Source: Streptomyces venezuelae
Lineage (GTDB): Bacteria; Actinomycetota; Actinomycetes; Streptomycetales; Streptomycetaceae
Assembly: GCF_008642315.1 (NCBI RefSeq)
Contig: NZ_CP029192.1
Span: forward strand, 8,432,001-8,496,000
DNA: 64,000 bases
Direction of reading: 5' to 3'
Position numbers and translations under genes: made by a program. The notes beneath the pieces were generated by a model that was given only the letters and a program-made list of their open reading frames with translations, was not told the origin of the DNA and did not search any database. This document shows positions 25,152-35,800 of this stretch, one piece after another. How positions within the stretch are numbered: position 1 is the first letter of the stretch; every line of letters starts with the position of its first letter.

Positions 25152-28100
25152 GTGACGAGCACCGATGACCGCACCGAGATATCCCCCGAAGAACAAAGGC
25201 GCGAACTCACCCGGCTGCTGCTGGCGGAGGCGGGACTCGGGCAGCCGGATTCCGCCTTCGCCCCCGTCGCCGCCCACGAGCCGGAAGACGGTGACGCCGA
25301 GTCGGTGCCCGCGCCGCTGACCGCCGCCGAGGAACGCATGTGGTTCCTGCGTCATCTGCGACCGGACGACATCGCGTACAACCTCTGCGGCGGCATACGC
25401 CTCACCGGTGCCCTCGACCCCGGCGCCCTGACCGAGGCCGTCACCGGCCTGACCGCCGCCCACGACATCCTGCGCACCCTCTACCCGGCCGGGGACGACG
25501 GAGCGCCGGTCCGAAAGGTCCTGCCCGCGCCGGACACGGTCCCGCTGGACCTGACCGACCTGGGCGACCTGCCGGACGACGAGCGTACGCACGCGGCGGA
25601 CCGCGCCATCGAGGAGGAGGGGCGCAGGCCCTTCCGGCTCGACGAGGAGACGCCGCTGCGCCTGCGGCTCCTGCGCTTCACCCCGACCGACCACCTGCTC
25701 ACGCTCACGGTTCACCACATCGCCTTCGACGACACGTCCTGGGGCCGCGTCCTCGACGAGCTCGCCGCCCGCTACGCCGTGGCGAGCGGCGGGCACGGCG
25801 CCGTGCCCGCCCGCCCGTCCGTGCAGTACGCCGACGTCGCACGGTGGGAACGCAGGCAGCGCGACCAGCGCGGCGGCGGTACCTGGGACCGTCAACTGGA
25901 CTACTGGAAGGGCCGCCTGGGGCAGCGGCCCGCCACCCTCGCCCTGCCCGCCGACCACCCGCGCCCAGACGGCGACACCGGCGGTGACACGGACGGCGTC
26001 CGCCGCGACGCGCTGCTCGGCGCCGAGGAGAGCCACGCCCTGCGCGACCTCGCCCGCACGAGCGGCGCCACGCTGTTCACGGCCCTCCTCGCCGGCTACC
26101 AGGCCGTGCTGCACCGCTGGAGCGGCGAGAGCGACATCGCCGTCGGTTCCCCCGTCGTCAACCGGGGCCGCACCGAGTTCGAGGACGTCGTCGGCAACTT
26201 CGGCAACACCGTGGTGCTCCGCACCGACCTCGCGGGCGCCGCGTCCTACCGCTCGCTCCTCGCCCGCACCCGGGACGTCTGCGCCGACGCCTTCGCCCAC
26301 CAGGACGTTCCGTTCGACCGGGTCGTCGAGGCGCTGCGGCCCGCCGACGCGGTCGGCCAGGCCCCCCTGTTCGACGTGGTGTTCTCCTTCGTCACCGCAC
26401 AGCCCCGGCGGGTGGACACCCCCACCGTGAGCTTCGCCGAACACCCGCACCACAACGGCACCGCTCGCTTCCCGCTCGTCCTCGAGGTGCGGGAGTCCCC
26501 CCACGGGCTCGCCTTCGGCCTCACCGGCAGGGCCGACCTCTTCTCGCCGACGGCCCTGGACAGGATGCTGGGCCACGTCCTGACGTTCCTGCGGGACGCG
26601 ACGGCCCGCCCGGACACCCCGCTGAGCACCCTGCGGATCCTGACGGAGACCGAGGAACACCGGGCGCTGACCGAGTGGAGCCGCTCGCGCGAGGACCCCG
26701 CCGAGGACCGCCCGCTGCACCGACTGGTGGCGGAGCAGGCGGCCCGCACCCCCGGCAACATCGCCGTCGTCGCGGGCGCCACCACCCTCACGTACCGCGA
26801 ACTGGAGACCCGGTCGGACGGGCTGGCCGATCGGCTGCGCGCCGACGGGGTGGGCCCCGAGCGCATCGTCGGCGTGCACCTGACGCGCACCCCGCAACTG
26901 GTGGTGGCGCTCCTCGCGGTCCTGAAGGCGGGCGGCGCGTTCATGCCGCTGGAGCCGGACTGGCCCGCTCTGCGGCTGCGCTCCGTGGTCGAGAACAGCC
27001 GTCCCCGACTGGTGCTGACGGACAGCCGGCACACCGCGGCGCCTCCGCCGCTCGACGTTCCCGTGCTGGACCTGGCACAACCCCTGCCCCGGCTCGACGC
27101 CCCTGCCCCCTCCCGCGGCGAACCCGCGATGGAGAACGTGGCCTACGTCATCCACACCTCCGGCTCGACCGGCACCCCCAAGGGTGTGATGATCCGTCAC
27201 CAGGCCATCGCCAACCGCCTGGTGTGGCAGTCCGCGCTCCTCGGCATGACCGAGGAGGACCGGGTCCTGCACAAGGCGCCCATGGGCTTCGACATCTCGG
27301 TGAACGAGATCTTCCTGCCCCTGGTCAACGGCGCCCGCCTCGTCCTCGCCGACCCCGGCGCCCACGGCGACGTCGGATACCTGGCCGAACTGATCGAGCG
27401 GGAGCGCATCACCTTCCTCTACATCGTGGCCTCGATGCTGGAGGTCCTCCTCGAACGCGACGACATCAACCGCTCCGCCCGCTCGATCCGCCACTTGTGG
27501 TGCGGCGGCGAGGCACTCACCCCCGCGCTCTACCGGCGTTTCCGCGACAGCCTGGACGCCACCATGTACCACGGCTACGGTCCGGCGGAGACCACCATCG
27601 GGATCAGCTGCCAGGTCTTCGACGAGGACGAGGACGGCGCGGTCGTCACCCTCGGCAGGCCCAACCCCAACGCCCGCCTGTACGTGCTCGACCCCGCCCA
27701 ACAGCCCGTCCCCGTCGGCGTGGTGGGGGAGATCCACATCGGAGGGATGCCGCTGGCCCGCGGCTATCTGAACGATCCGGCGCGCACCGCGGCGGCGTTC
27801 GTGCCGGACCCGTTCGGCATCGAGCCCGGCGGACGGCTCTACCGGACCGGGGACCTGGCCCGCTACCGCGAGGACGGGCGCGTCGAGTTCATCGGCCGCG
27901 CCGACCACCAGGTCAAGGTCCGCGGCTTCCGTATCGAACTGGGCGAGGTGGAGGCCACCCTCGGCGCCCACCCGGCGGTGCGCAGGGCCGTGGCACTGGT
28001 CCGCTCCTCGGCGCCGGGCGGCGACCGCCTCGCCGTCTGGTGCGTACCCGAACGGCCCGTTGACGAGGGCGAGTTGCGGGCATGGCTGACGGCCCGGCTG

Positions 28101-28577
28101 CCGCACTACGCGGTGCCCGGCGAACTTCACCTGCTGAGCGCGCTGCCGCTGACCGCGGCGGGCAAGACGGACCGCGCCGCCCTCCTCGCCCTGGAGCCGG
28201 CCCCCGCACCCGCCGTCGCCCTCGTCCACCCCGAGAGCGACCTGGAACGCGAGGTCGCCGCCGTATGGGCCGAGCTGCTCGGCCGGACCGACATCGGCAC
28301 CCGGCACAACTTCTTCGACGTGGGCGGGCACTCCTTGCTGCTCGTGCGCGCGCAGACCCTGTACAGGCGCCGCCTGGGCAGGGACATCCCCCTGGTCGAG
28401 CTGTACGACCACCCCACCGTGGCCGCGCTCGCGGCGCACCTGGCCCGGGACCCGGACGACGGCGGAGATCCGGAGCTGGCGCGCGTACGGGACCGGGCCC
28501 GGCGCCGCAAACGGCGCGCGGGCCGAGGGGCGGCGGGCACGGCCGGGACCCACGAGGGCCCCGGTGAGAGGACGTGA
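25152..28577 (+). CDS. NRPS module C-A-PCP, predicted N-oxygenated ornithine-like or graminine residue
   Basis: A 1,141-residue module. The condensation motif is HHIAFDD at about 188-194 (the usual terminal Gly is Asp). A3 is HTSGSTGTPKGV near 666. The A4 Asp is about 714 in GFDISVNE. A5 is YGPAETTIG, A7 is YRTGDLARY and A10 is TAAGKTDR. The PCP Ser is about 1061 (VGGHSLLL). The pocket residues read D-I-N-Y-W-G-G-I-G-K, which I remember for N5-hydroxy/formyl-ornithine in coelichelin- and pyoverdine-type siderophores. With the N-oxygenase pair in this cluster, the substrate may instead be the diazeniumdiolate graminine, an ornithine-length side chain with N-O groups. The GTG at 25152 has AGGGGA about 8 nt upstream. 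The stop overlaps the next start (TGATG). No epimerase domain is seen. Confidence 0.9.
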   Translation: MTSTDDRTEISPEEQRRELTRLLLAEAGLGQPDSAFAPVAAHEPEDGDAESVPAPLTAAEERMWFLRHLRPDDIAYNLCGGIRLTGALDPGALTEAVTGLTAAHDILRTLYPAGDDGAPVRKVLPAPDTVPLDLTDLGDLPDDERTHAADRAIEEEGRRPFRLDEETPLRLRLLRFTPTDHLLTLTVHHIAFDDTSWGRVLDELAARYAVASGGHGAVPARPSVQYADVARWERRQRDQRGGGTWDRQLDYWKGRLGQRPATLALPADHPRPDGDTGGDTDGVRRDALLGAEESHALRDLARTSGATLFTALLAGYQAVLHRWSGESDIAVGSPVVNRGRTEFEDVVGNFGNTVVLRTDLAGAASYRSLLARTRDVCADAFAHQDVPFDRVVEALRPADAVGQAPLFDVVFSFVTAQPRRVDTPTVSFAEHPHHNGTARFPLVLEVRESPHGLAFGLTGRADLFSPTALDRMLGHVLTFLRDATARPDTPLSTLRILTETEEHRALTEWSRSREDPAEDRPLHRLVAEQAARTPGNIAVVAGATTLTYRELETRSDGLADRLRADGVGPERIVGVHLTRTPQLVVALLAVLKAGGAFMPLEPDWPALRLRSVVENSRPRLVLTDSRHTAAPPPLDVPVLDLAQPLPRLDAPAPSRGEPAMENVAYVIHTSGSTGTPKGVMIRHQAIANRLVWQSALLGMTEEDRVLHKAPMGFDISVNEIFLPLVNGARLVLADPGAHGDVGYLAELIERERITFLYIVASMLEVLLERDDINRSARSIRHLWCGGEALTPALYRRFRDSLDATMYHGYGPAETTIGISCQVFDEDEDGAVVTLGRPNPNARLYVLDPAQQPVPVGVVGEIHIGGMPLARGYLNDPARTAAAFVPDPFGIEPGGRLYRTGDLARYREDGRVEFIGRADHQVKVRGFRIELGEVEATLGAHPAVRRAVALVRSSAPGGDRLAVWCVPERPVDEGELRAWLTARLPHYAVPGELHLLSALPLTAAGKTDRAALLALEPAPAPAVALVHPESDLEREVAAVWAELLGRTDIGTRHNFFDVGGHSLLLVRAQTLYRRRLGRDIPLVELYDHPTVAALAAHLARDPDDGGDPELARVRDRARRRKRRAGRGAAGTAGTHEGPGERT

Positions 28578-31500
28578 TGAGGACTGTGGACAACGCACTG
28601 GCAGCAGACGCCGAGACGCCCGACGAGGGACGCGACGTCACGGACGTCGCCGAGACGCCCGACGAGGCGTACGCCGACACGGACATCGCCGTCATCGGCA
28701 TGGCGGGACGCTTCCCGGGCGCACGCGACCTGACGGCCTTCTGGGACAACCTGACGGCGGGGCGCGAGTCGGTCGCCCCGATCGACGACGCCGAATACCT
28801 CGCCGCGGGCGGCGACCCCGCCCGGCTCGACGACCCCTACCTGGTCAAGATGGCCTCGGTCGTCGACGGCATCGACGAGTTCGACGCCGAGTACTTCGGC
28901 TACCCGCCCGCCGAAGCGGAACTCCTCGACCCGCAGCAGCGCCTCTTCCTCGAATGCGCGCACCACGTCCTGGAACACGCCGGCTACGGACCGGGCACCA
29001 CCCAGGGACCGGTCGGCGTGTACGCCGGAGCGCAGCAGAGCCGCTACTACCTGGACCACGTCCACCCCCGCGTCCGCGCCGGGGACACCCTGGCCCAGCA
29101 CCACGCGCAGCTCGGCAACGTCACCAGCACGCTCGCCACCCGCGTCTCGTACGAACTCGGCCTGACCGGCCCCAGCCTCTCCGTGCAGACCGCCTGCTCC
29201 ACCTCGCTCGTCGCGGTGCATCTCGCGTGCCAGGACCTGCTGGACGAGCGCTGCGACGTCGCACTGGCCGGCGGCGTCTCCCTCAACCCGGCCCTGCGCC
29301 AGGGCTACCGCTACGTACAGGACGGACCGTTCTCCCGCGACGGGCACTGCCGCCCCTTCGACGCCGACGCCAACGGCATGCTCGGCGGCGAAGGAGTGGG
29401 CGCCGTCCTCCTCAAGCGGCTGGCCGATGCCCTCGCCGACGGCGACCACATCCACGCCGTCATCAAGGGCACCGCGATCAACAACGACGGCGACCGCAAG
29501 GTGGGCTTCGCCGCCCCCAGCGTCGCCGGTCAGGCCGAAGTGCTCGTCACCGCCCGCACCCTGGCCGGAGTGGACGCCGACACCATCGGCCTCATCGAGG
29601 CGCACGGCACCGGCACCCCGGTCGGCGACCCCATCGAAGTGGCCGCGCTGACCAGGGCGTTCGCACTCGATACCGACCGCACCGGCTTCTGCGCGCTCGG
29701 CTCGGTCAAGAGCAACATCGGTCATCTGGACGCCGCGGCCGGCATCGCCGGACTCATCAAGGCCGTCCTCGCCCTGGAACACCGCACGGTCCCGGCCAGC
29801 CTGAACTTCCGCAACCCCAACCCGCACCTGTCGCTCGACACGACCCCCTTCTACGTGCCGACCACGACCAGCCCCTGGCCCGCCGCCCCCCACCCCCGGC
29901 GCGCCGGCGTCAGCTCCCTGGGAATCGGCGGCACCAACGCGCACGTCGTCCTGGAGGAAGCTCCCGCCGCCGCGCCCCGCTCCGAGGACACCGCCGAACA
30001 CCTGCTCGTGTTCTCGGCCCGCACCCCCGAAGCCCTCGACGACCTCGGGCAGCGGCTCGGCGAGCGCCTGCGGGACGAACCGGCACTGGCCCTGGCCGAC
30101 GTGGCACACACCCTGAGCTCCGGCCGCCGCGCCCACCCGTACCGACGCGCCGTCGTCGCCCGCGACACCCTCGAAGGGGCCCGCGCCCTCGCCCCCGGCG
30201 GCCCGTCCCACCGGGCGGCCCCCGGACGCCCCGTGGTCTTCCTCTTCCCCGGCGCCGGATCCCAGCACCTCGGCATGGGCCGCGACCTGTACGAGCGCGA
30301 ACCCGTGTTCCGCGAACAGATCGACCGGTGCGCCGAGATCCTCCGTCCGCACCTGCCCACCGACCTGCGGACGATGCTGTACGAGGAGGAGCCCGCGACC
30401 GGCGGGGTGTTCCCGGCCCTGGTGGCGACCGAGTACGCACTGGCCCGCCTCGTGATGTCCTGGGGCCTGCGTCCCACCGCGCTGCTCGGCCACAGCCTCG
30501 GCGAGTACACCGCGGCCTGCGTGTCCGGCGTACTGCGTCTGGAAGAGGCCCTGCCGCTGGTCGTGCGGCGTGAGGAACTCTTCGAACGGGCCGCCGGAAG
30601 CGGCGGGATGATGGGCGTCGCGCTCGACGAGGCCGAGGCGGCTCGGCTCGACCCCGAGCTGTCGCTCGCCGCCGTCAACGGACCACGCGCGTGCGTGGTC
30701 GCGGGGCCCGAGGACGCGCTGGCCCGCGTCGGACAACGGCTGGCGGAACAGGGTGTCGACCACCGGCGCATCCGCTTCGGGGCCGCCGCCCACTCCGCCC
30801 TGCTCGACCCGGTCCTCGACACCTACGCCCGGACGCTGGAGACCGTCACCCTCCACGCCCCCGAGATCCCGTACGTCTCCAACCTCACCGGCACCTGGGT
30901 CACCCCCGAACAGGCCACGGACCCCGCCGCCTGGATACGCCACACCCGCGAGCCGGTGCGGTTCTCCGACGGGCTCGGCACCCTGCTCGCCGAGGACGAC
31001 CCGCTCGTCCTCGAGGTCGGCCCCGGCCGCGCCCTCGCCACCCTGGCCCGGGCCCAGGCGGGCCCCGGTACGCCGGTGCTGCCGCTGATGCGCCACCCGC
31101 AGGCCCAGGAGCCGGACCGGCGCACCCTGCTCCAGGCCGTGGGGGACGCCTGGAGCCACGGCGCGGACGTCACCTGGGACGCCCTGCCCACCGGGCCGTA
31201 CCCCCGCCGCGTCCCCCTGCCCGGCTATCCCTTCGCCCGCACCCGGCACTGGATCGACGTCCAGCCGCTCGCCGCCCCACCGGCGGCGCGGGTCCCGGCC
31301 ACACTCTCCGCGCACCTGGACTGGATGACCGTCACCGCGCAACAGCTCGGCGCCGAGCACGCCGCCCGCAGGCTGCCCGCAGAACTCACCCGCAGCCTCG
31401 ACGCCCTGGCCGCGGCCCACGTCCGCGCGCTGCTGCACCGGGCCGGCCTCCCCACCACACCCGGCGCCGTCGTCGAACGCACTGCCGTCCACGCGGCGTT

Positions 31501-32872
31501 CCGCACCGTCCCGGCCTACCGGCCGCTCGTGGACGCCCTGCTGGCCCTGCTCGTCGACGACGGCCTGCTGACCGACGACGCGGACCAGTTGCGTTTCACT
31601 CCGGCCGTCGCCGCCGTGGGCGACCCGGCGGCGCTCACCGCCGCCATCGTCCGCGACCACCCCGACCAGGCCGAGGACCTCGCCTACCTCGACCACTGCG
31701 TACGCCACTACCCCCAGGTCCTGTCCGGAGCGCTGGCGGGCACCGAGGTGTTGCTGCCCGAGGGAAGCGACGAGCGCCAACGCGCCCTGATCGACCGTCG
31801 GCTGGCCTTCAGCGACATCCCGCTCTACCGCAAACTCATCGCCCGTACCGTCGCCAGGCTGGCCGCGGAGTCGGGCGGGCGGCCGCTGCGCATCCTGGAG
31901 ATCGGCGCCGGACGCGGCTACCTCACCTGGGAGGTCGCCGAAGAGCTGCGCTCGCTGCCGGGCGTCGAGTACCACTTCACCGACCTGGGGCGCTCCTTCG
32001 TCCTGGAAGGACAGCGCCAGGCACAGGAACGAGAGCTGACGGGGATGGAGTTCGGTGTCCTCGACATCACCCGTGATCCGGCGCCGCAGGGCTACCCGGC
32101 GGGCTCCTTCGACCTGGTCCTCGCCTTCAACGTGCTGCACGCCACCCCCGACCTCCGCCAGGCCGTGCGCCACGCCGCGGGCCTCCTCGTCCCCGACGGG
32201 GTGACGATGCTTCTCGAGGCGTCCCGGCAGCAGCGCTGGTCGCTGATGACCACGGGCCTGTACGAGGGCTGGTGGTACTTCGACGACGACCTGCGCGAAG
32301 GCTCCCCGCTGGTCGGCAAGGAGGTGTGGCAGGACCTGCTGCGCTCCGAGGGCCTCACCGATGTCACCACCTTCCCCCGCTCCGCCACGGACGACGCGGG
32401 CGACCACACCCTCGTCGTCGCCCGCCGCGGCACCGCCGCCCGCGCCGACGACAGGACCGCCGCCCCCCGGACCGCCGCCGTCGGCCGCTCCTTCAACCGG
32501 CGCCCCGAACTGTCCGTGGCCCACACCGCACCGACCACCCCGCGCGAGAAGGAGGTCGTCGCGGTCTGGGAGGACGTGCTCGGCATCGACGGCATCGGCA
32601 TCCACGACAACTTCTTCGACCTGGGCGGCGAATCGCTCCTGGCCATGCAGCTGATGGCGCGGCTGCGCGACCGGTGCGGCGTCGAACTGTCGCTGCGCCG
32701 CATCTTCGACGCCCCCACCGTCGCCGACCTCGTCCTCCTCCTGGAGCAGGCCGCGCCCGCCACCGCGGGCCGCATCCGCCGCAGCGCCCGCCGGGGCCGG
32801 CCCGCCGCCGCGGCCCCCGCGCCCGCCCAGGGCGACCCTTCCGAGCAGCACGCCAAGACCGAGACGGAGTAG
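28577..32872 (+). CDS. Type I PKS module: KS-AT-cMT-ACP
   Basis: A 1,431-residue module. The KS nucleophile is about C207 in TACSTS, with EAHGTGTPVGD and NIGHLD. The AT has GHSLGEY (Ser about 640), but its substrate motif reads AAAHS where HAFH (malonyl) or YASH (methylmalonyl) is usual. A C-methyltransferase follows with LEIGAGRGYLTW near 1107. The ACP Ser is about 1353 (LGGESLLA). There are no KR, DH or ER domains. Malonyl extension followed by alpha-methylation from SAM is the simplest reading, as in yersiniabactin-type HMWP1 modules. The ATG at 28577 sits 5 nt after GAGAGG and overlaps the previous stop; a GTG 3 nt earlier is possible. The gene lies between two NRPS genes transcribed in the same direction. 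Confidence 0.9.
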   Translation: MRTVDNALAADAETPDEGRDVTDVAETPDEAYADTDIAVIGMAGRFPGARDLTAFWDNLTAGRESVAPIDDAEYLAAGGDPARLDDPYLVKMASVVDGIDEFDAEYFGYPPAEAELLDPQQRLFLECAHHVLEHAGYGPGTTQGPVGVYAGAQQSRYYLDHVHPRVRAGDTLAQHHAQLGNVTSTLATRVSYELGLTGPSLSVQTACSTSLVAVHLACQDLLDERCDVALAGGVSLNPALRQGYRYVQDGPFSRDGHCRPFDADANGMLGGEGVGAVLLKRLADALADGDHIHAVIKGTAINNDGDRKVGFAAPSVAGQAEVLVTARTLAGVDADTIGLIEAHGTGTPVGDPIEVAALTRAFALDTDRTGFCALGSVKSNIGHLDAAAGIAGLIKAVLALEHRTVPASLNFRNPNPHLSLDTTPFYVPTTTSPWPAAPHPRRAGVSSLGIGGTNAHVVLEEAPAAAPRSEDTAEHLLVFSARTPEALDDLGQRLGERLRDEPALALADVAHTLSSGRRAHPYRRAVVARDTLEGARALAPGGPSHRAAPGRPVVFLFPGAGSQHLGMGRDLYEREPVFREQIDRCAEILRPHLPTDLRTMLYEEEPATGGVFPALVATEYALARLVMSWGLRPTALLGHSLGEYTAACVSGVLRLEEALPLVVRREELFERAAGSGGMMGVALDEAEAARLDPELSLAAVNGPRACVVAGPEDALARVGQRLAEQGVDHRRIRFGAAAHSALLDPVLDTYARTLETVTLHAPEIPYVSNLTGTWVTPEQATDPAAWIRHTREPVRFSDGLGTLLAEDDPLVLEVGPGRALATLARAQAGPGTPVLPLMRHPQAQEPDRRTLLQAVGDAWSHGADVTWDALPTGPYPRRVPLPGYPFARTRHWIDVQPLAAPPAARVPATLSAHLDWMTVTAQQLGAEHAARRLPAELTRSLDALAAAHVRALLHRAGLPTTPGAVVERTAVHAAFRTVPAYRPLVDALLALLVDDGLLTDDADQLRFTPAVAAVGDPAALTAAIVRDHPDQAEDLAYLDHCVRHYPQVLSGALAGTEVLLPEGSDERQRALIDRRLAFSDIPLYRKLIARTVARLAAESGGRPLRILEIGAGRGYLTWEVAEELRSLPGVEYHFTDLGRSFVLEGQRQAQERELTGMEFGVLDITRDPAPQGYPAGSFDLVLAFNVLHATPDLRQAVRHAAGLLVPDGVTMLLEASRQQRWSLMTTGLYEGWWYFDDDLREGSPLVGKEVWQDLLRSEGLTDVTTFPRSATDDAGDHTLVVARRGTAARADDRTAAPRTAAVGRSFNRRPELSVAHTAPTTPREKEVVAVWEDVLGIDGIGIHDNFFDLGGESLLAMQLMARLRDRCGVELSLRRIFDAPTVADLVLLLEQAAPATAGRIRRSARRGRPAAAAPAPAQGDPSEQHAKTETE

Positions 32873-32874
32873 CC

Positions 32875-35800
32875 GTGTCCCTGGCCGAGCACCCCGAGCC
32901 CACCACCCACGCCGACGCCGGACCGCTGCGCTTCCCCGCCTCGTACGCCCAGCAGCGCATGTGGTTCTTCCACCAACTGCAGCGGGACAACCCGTACTAC
33001 AACATCCCGCTCGCGCTGCGGTGGACGGGCCGTGTCGACGTCGCGGCGCTGCGCTCCGCCCTGGCACAGGTGGTGGCGCGCCACGAGATCCTGCGCACCA
33101 CCTTCGCCACGGAGGACGGCGAACCGCTCCAGGTCGTGGCCCCCTCGGGGACAGTGGCCCTGGAGACCGCGGACGTGCCGCCCGAGCGGGAGCGGCAGTG
33201 GGCCCTGGACTGGGTGGACCGGCCCTTCGACCTGACGGGCGGGCCGCTGCTGCGGGCCGCGCTCGTGACCACGGGACCCGACCGGCACCTGCTGGTCCTC
33301 TGCCAGCACCACATCGTCACCGACGGCTGGTCGCTCAACCTCCTGACCCGGGAGCTGACCGCCTTCTACCGCGAACACCTCACCGGCGAACCCACCGGAC
33401 TGCCGGAGCTGGAGATCCAGTACGCCGACTTCGCCGAGTGGCAGCGCGACCGCCTCGAAGGACCCGAGCTCGAACGCCAACTGGCCTACTGGCGCACGCA
33501 GCTGGCCGGTGACCTGCCGGCCCTGGAGCTGCCCGCCGACCGCCCGCGCCCCGACGAGCAGGCCTTCCGCGGCGCCCGCGTCGACCTCACCCTGCCCGCC
33601 GAGCTGACCGAGGCGCTCACCGCGCTCGGCCGAACCCACCGGGCGACCCTCTTCATGACCCTCTTCGCGGGCGTCAGCGCACTGCTGCACCGCTACACCG
33701 GGCAGGACGACGTGCTGATCGGCTCCCCGGTGGCGGGCCGCGAGCAGGTCGAGACCGAAGCCCTGCTGGGTCTGTTCGTCAACACCCTCGTGCTGCGCGC
33801 GGACCTCGAAGGCGAACCCTCCTTCGCCCAACTGCTCGGCCGCGTACGCCAGATGTGCACCGACGCCTTCGCCCACCAGGACGTCCCGCTCGACAAGCTC
33901 GTGGAGGACATCCAGCCGGAGCGCGACGCGAGCCGCACGCCGCTGTTCCAGACCCTCTTCGCGTTGCAGAGCGGCCCTGACACCGAACGCGCCCTGCCCG
34001 AAGCGCAGTTGCGCGCCGAGGCACTGCCACGCGCATCCACCCGGTTCGACCTCGAGTTCCACCTGTGGCTCGACGCGGGACAGCTGCGCGGCACGATCGT
34101 GTACAGCACCGACCTCTTCGACGAATCGACGGTACGCGGCCTCACCGGCCACCTGCACCGCCTCCTGGCCGAAGCGGTCCGCACCCCCGAACGCCCCGTG
34201 GCGGACCTGCCGCTGGACGACACGGCCGCCCTCCCCGCCCCGGCCGCCCTCGCGCCCGACACGGTCCCGGCACGTCTCGGTGCGCAGACCCTCCGTACCC
34301 CGCACGCCACGGCTCTCACGACCGACACCGACCGGTACGCGTACGAGGACCTCGCCGAACGCGTCGAGGCCACCGCCGTGCGACTCCGCTCTCACGGGGT
34401 GCGCCACGGACAGCGAGTCGCCGTGTGCCTGCCGCCCGGGGACACCTCCGTGACGACCGCGCTCGCCCTGCTGCGGCTCGGCGCGGTCTGGGTCCCGCTC
34501 GAATCCGCACTGCCCGAGGCCGCGGCGCACGCCTTCCTCGCCGACAGCGAGACGCGGCTGCTGCTCACCACCGGCGCGCCGCCCTGGCCGCTCACCCTGC
34601 CCACGCTGGACCTCGCCGACCTGCCGGCCGCCGAGGGCGCCCGCGAACCCGAGACCCCGCTCGTACGCCCCGACGACCCGGCCGTCGTCGTCCACGGCGA
34701 CCACGGACCCGTCCCGGTGACCCACGCCCAACTCTGCGACACCGTGGACTGGTTGCAGCGGCGCACCCCGCTCACCGCCGACGACACCGTGCTGCACCAC
34801 CGGCCCGACGCGCTGCTCTCCGCCGTCCACGCTCTGCTGTGGCCGCTGCTGCACGGCGCGTCCGCGCACGCGGCCGGGTCGGCCGAGCACACCTCGGCGA
34901 CCGTCGCGTTCCTGCCGCCCACCGCGCTGGCCACCGCACCCGCGCGCCTGCGCCTGGTGCTCACCGACGGCGGACGGCTCACCGCCCGCCTCGCCGGCCG
35001 GTTCCACGCCCGTGGCGACGCCGAGCTGCACCGCCTGTGGCCGCTCCCCGAAGCCGGCGGCTACGCCGCGGCGCTGCACTGCGCACCGGGCCTGACCGAC
35101 CAGGAGCTGAGCAACGCGGAGCCGGGCAACCGCCCGGTCGTCCCCGTCGACACCCGCTCCCGGCCGCTCGCGACCGGCATCCCCGGACCCCTGCACGCCC
35201 CCGGGTCGCGGCAGCCCGTCACCTGGCGCGGTCGCCTGCTGCCCGCAGGCCGTCTCTCCCTCGACGACACCGCCGACCGGCTGCGGCGCGACGGCCGCAG
35301 CGCCGCACCCGCCGACATCGAGAACGCGCTGCTGCGCGAGGAGTCGCTCGCCGCCTGCGCCGTGCTGCCCCTGACCACCACCGACGGGGTCGAGGAACTC
35401 GTCGCGTACGTGGTGCCCACCGGCCCCTTCCACCCCGCACGGCTGCGCGCCCACGCGGCGGCGCTCCTGCCCGCCGCACTGGTCCCCGGCTCCTACGTCG
35501 CGGTCACCTCCCTGCCCCGCACCCGCGCCGGACACCTGGACGAAGCCGCCCTGCGGGCCCTGCCGGTGCTCGACGAGGAACTGATCCGCCGGTGGGAGGA
35601 CGCCCTGCCCTCGGCGAAGGTCACCCTGACCGAGGACACCGCCGCGATCCCGCAGGACCGCGTCCACACCGACATCCCCGGGCAGTTCACCGACCGTCCC
35701 GCGGACGACGGAGACCCGGCCAGGACCACCGACTCCGCCGCACCGCACACGGCGCCCGGCGACGACACCCGCCCCGCCCTGTTCACCGGCCCCGGCAGCG

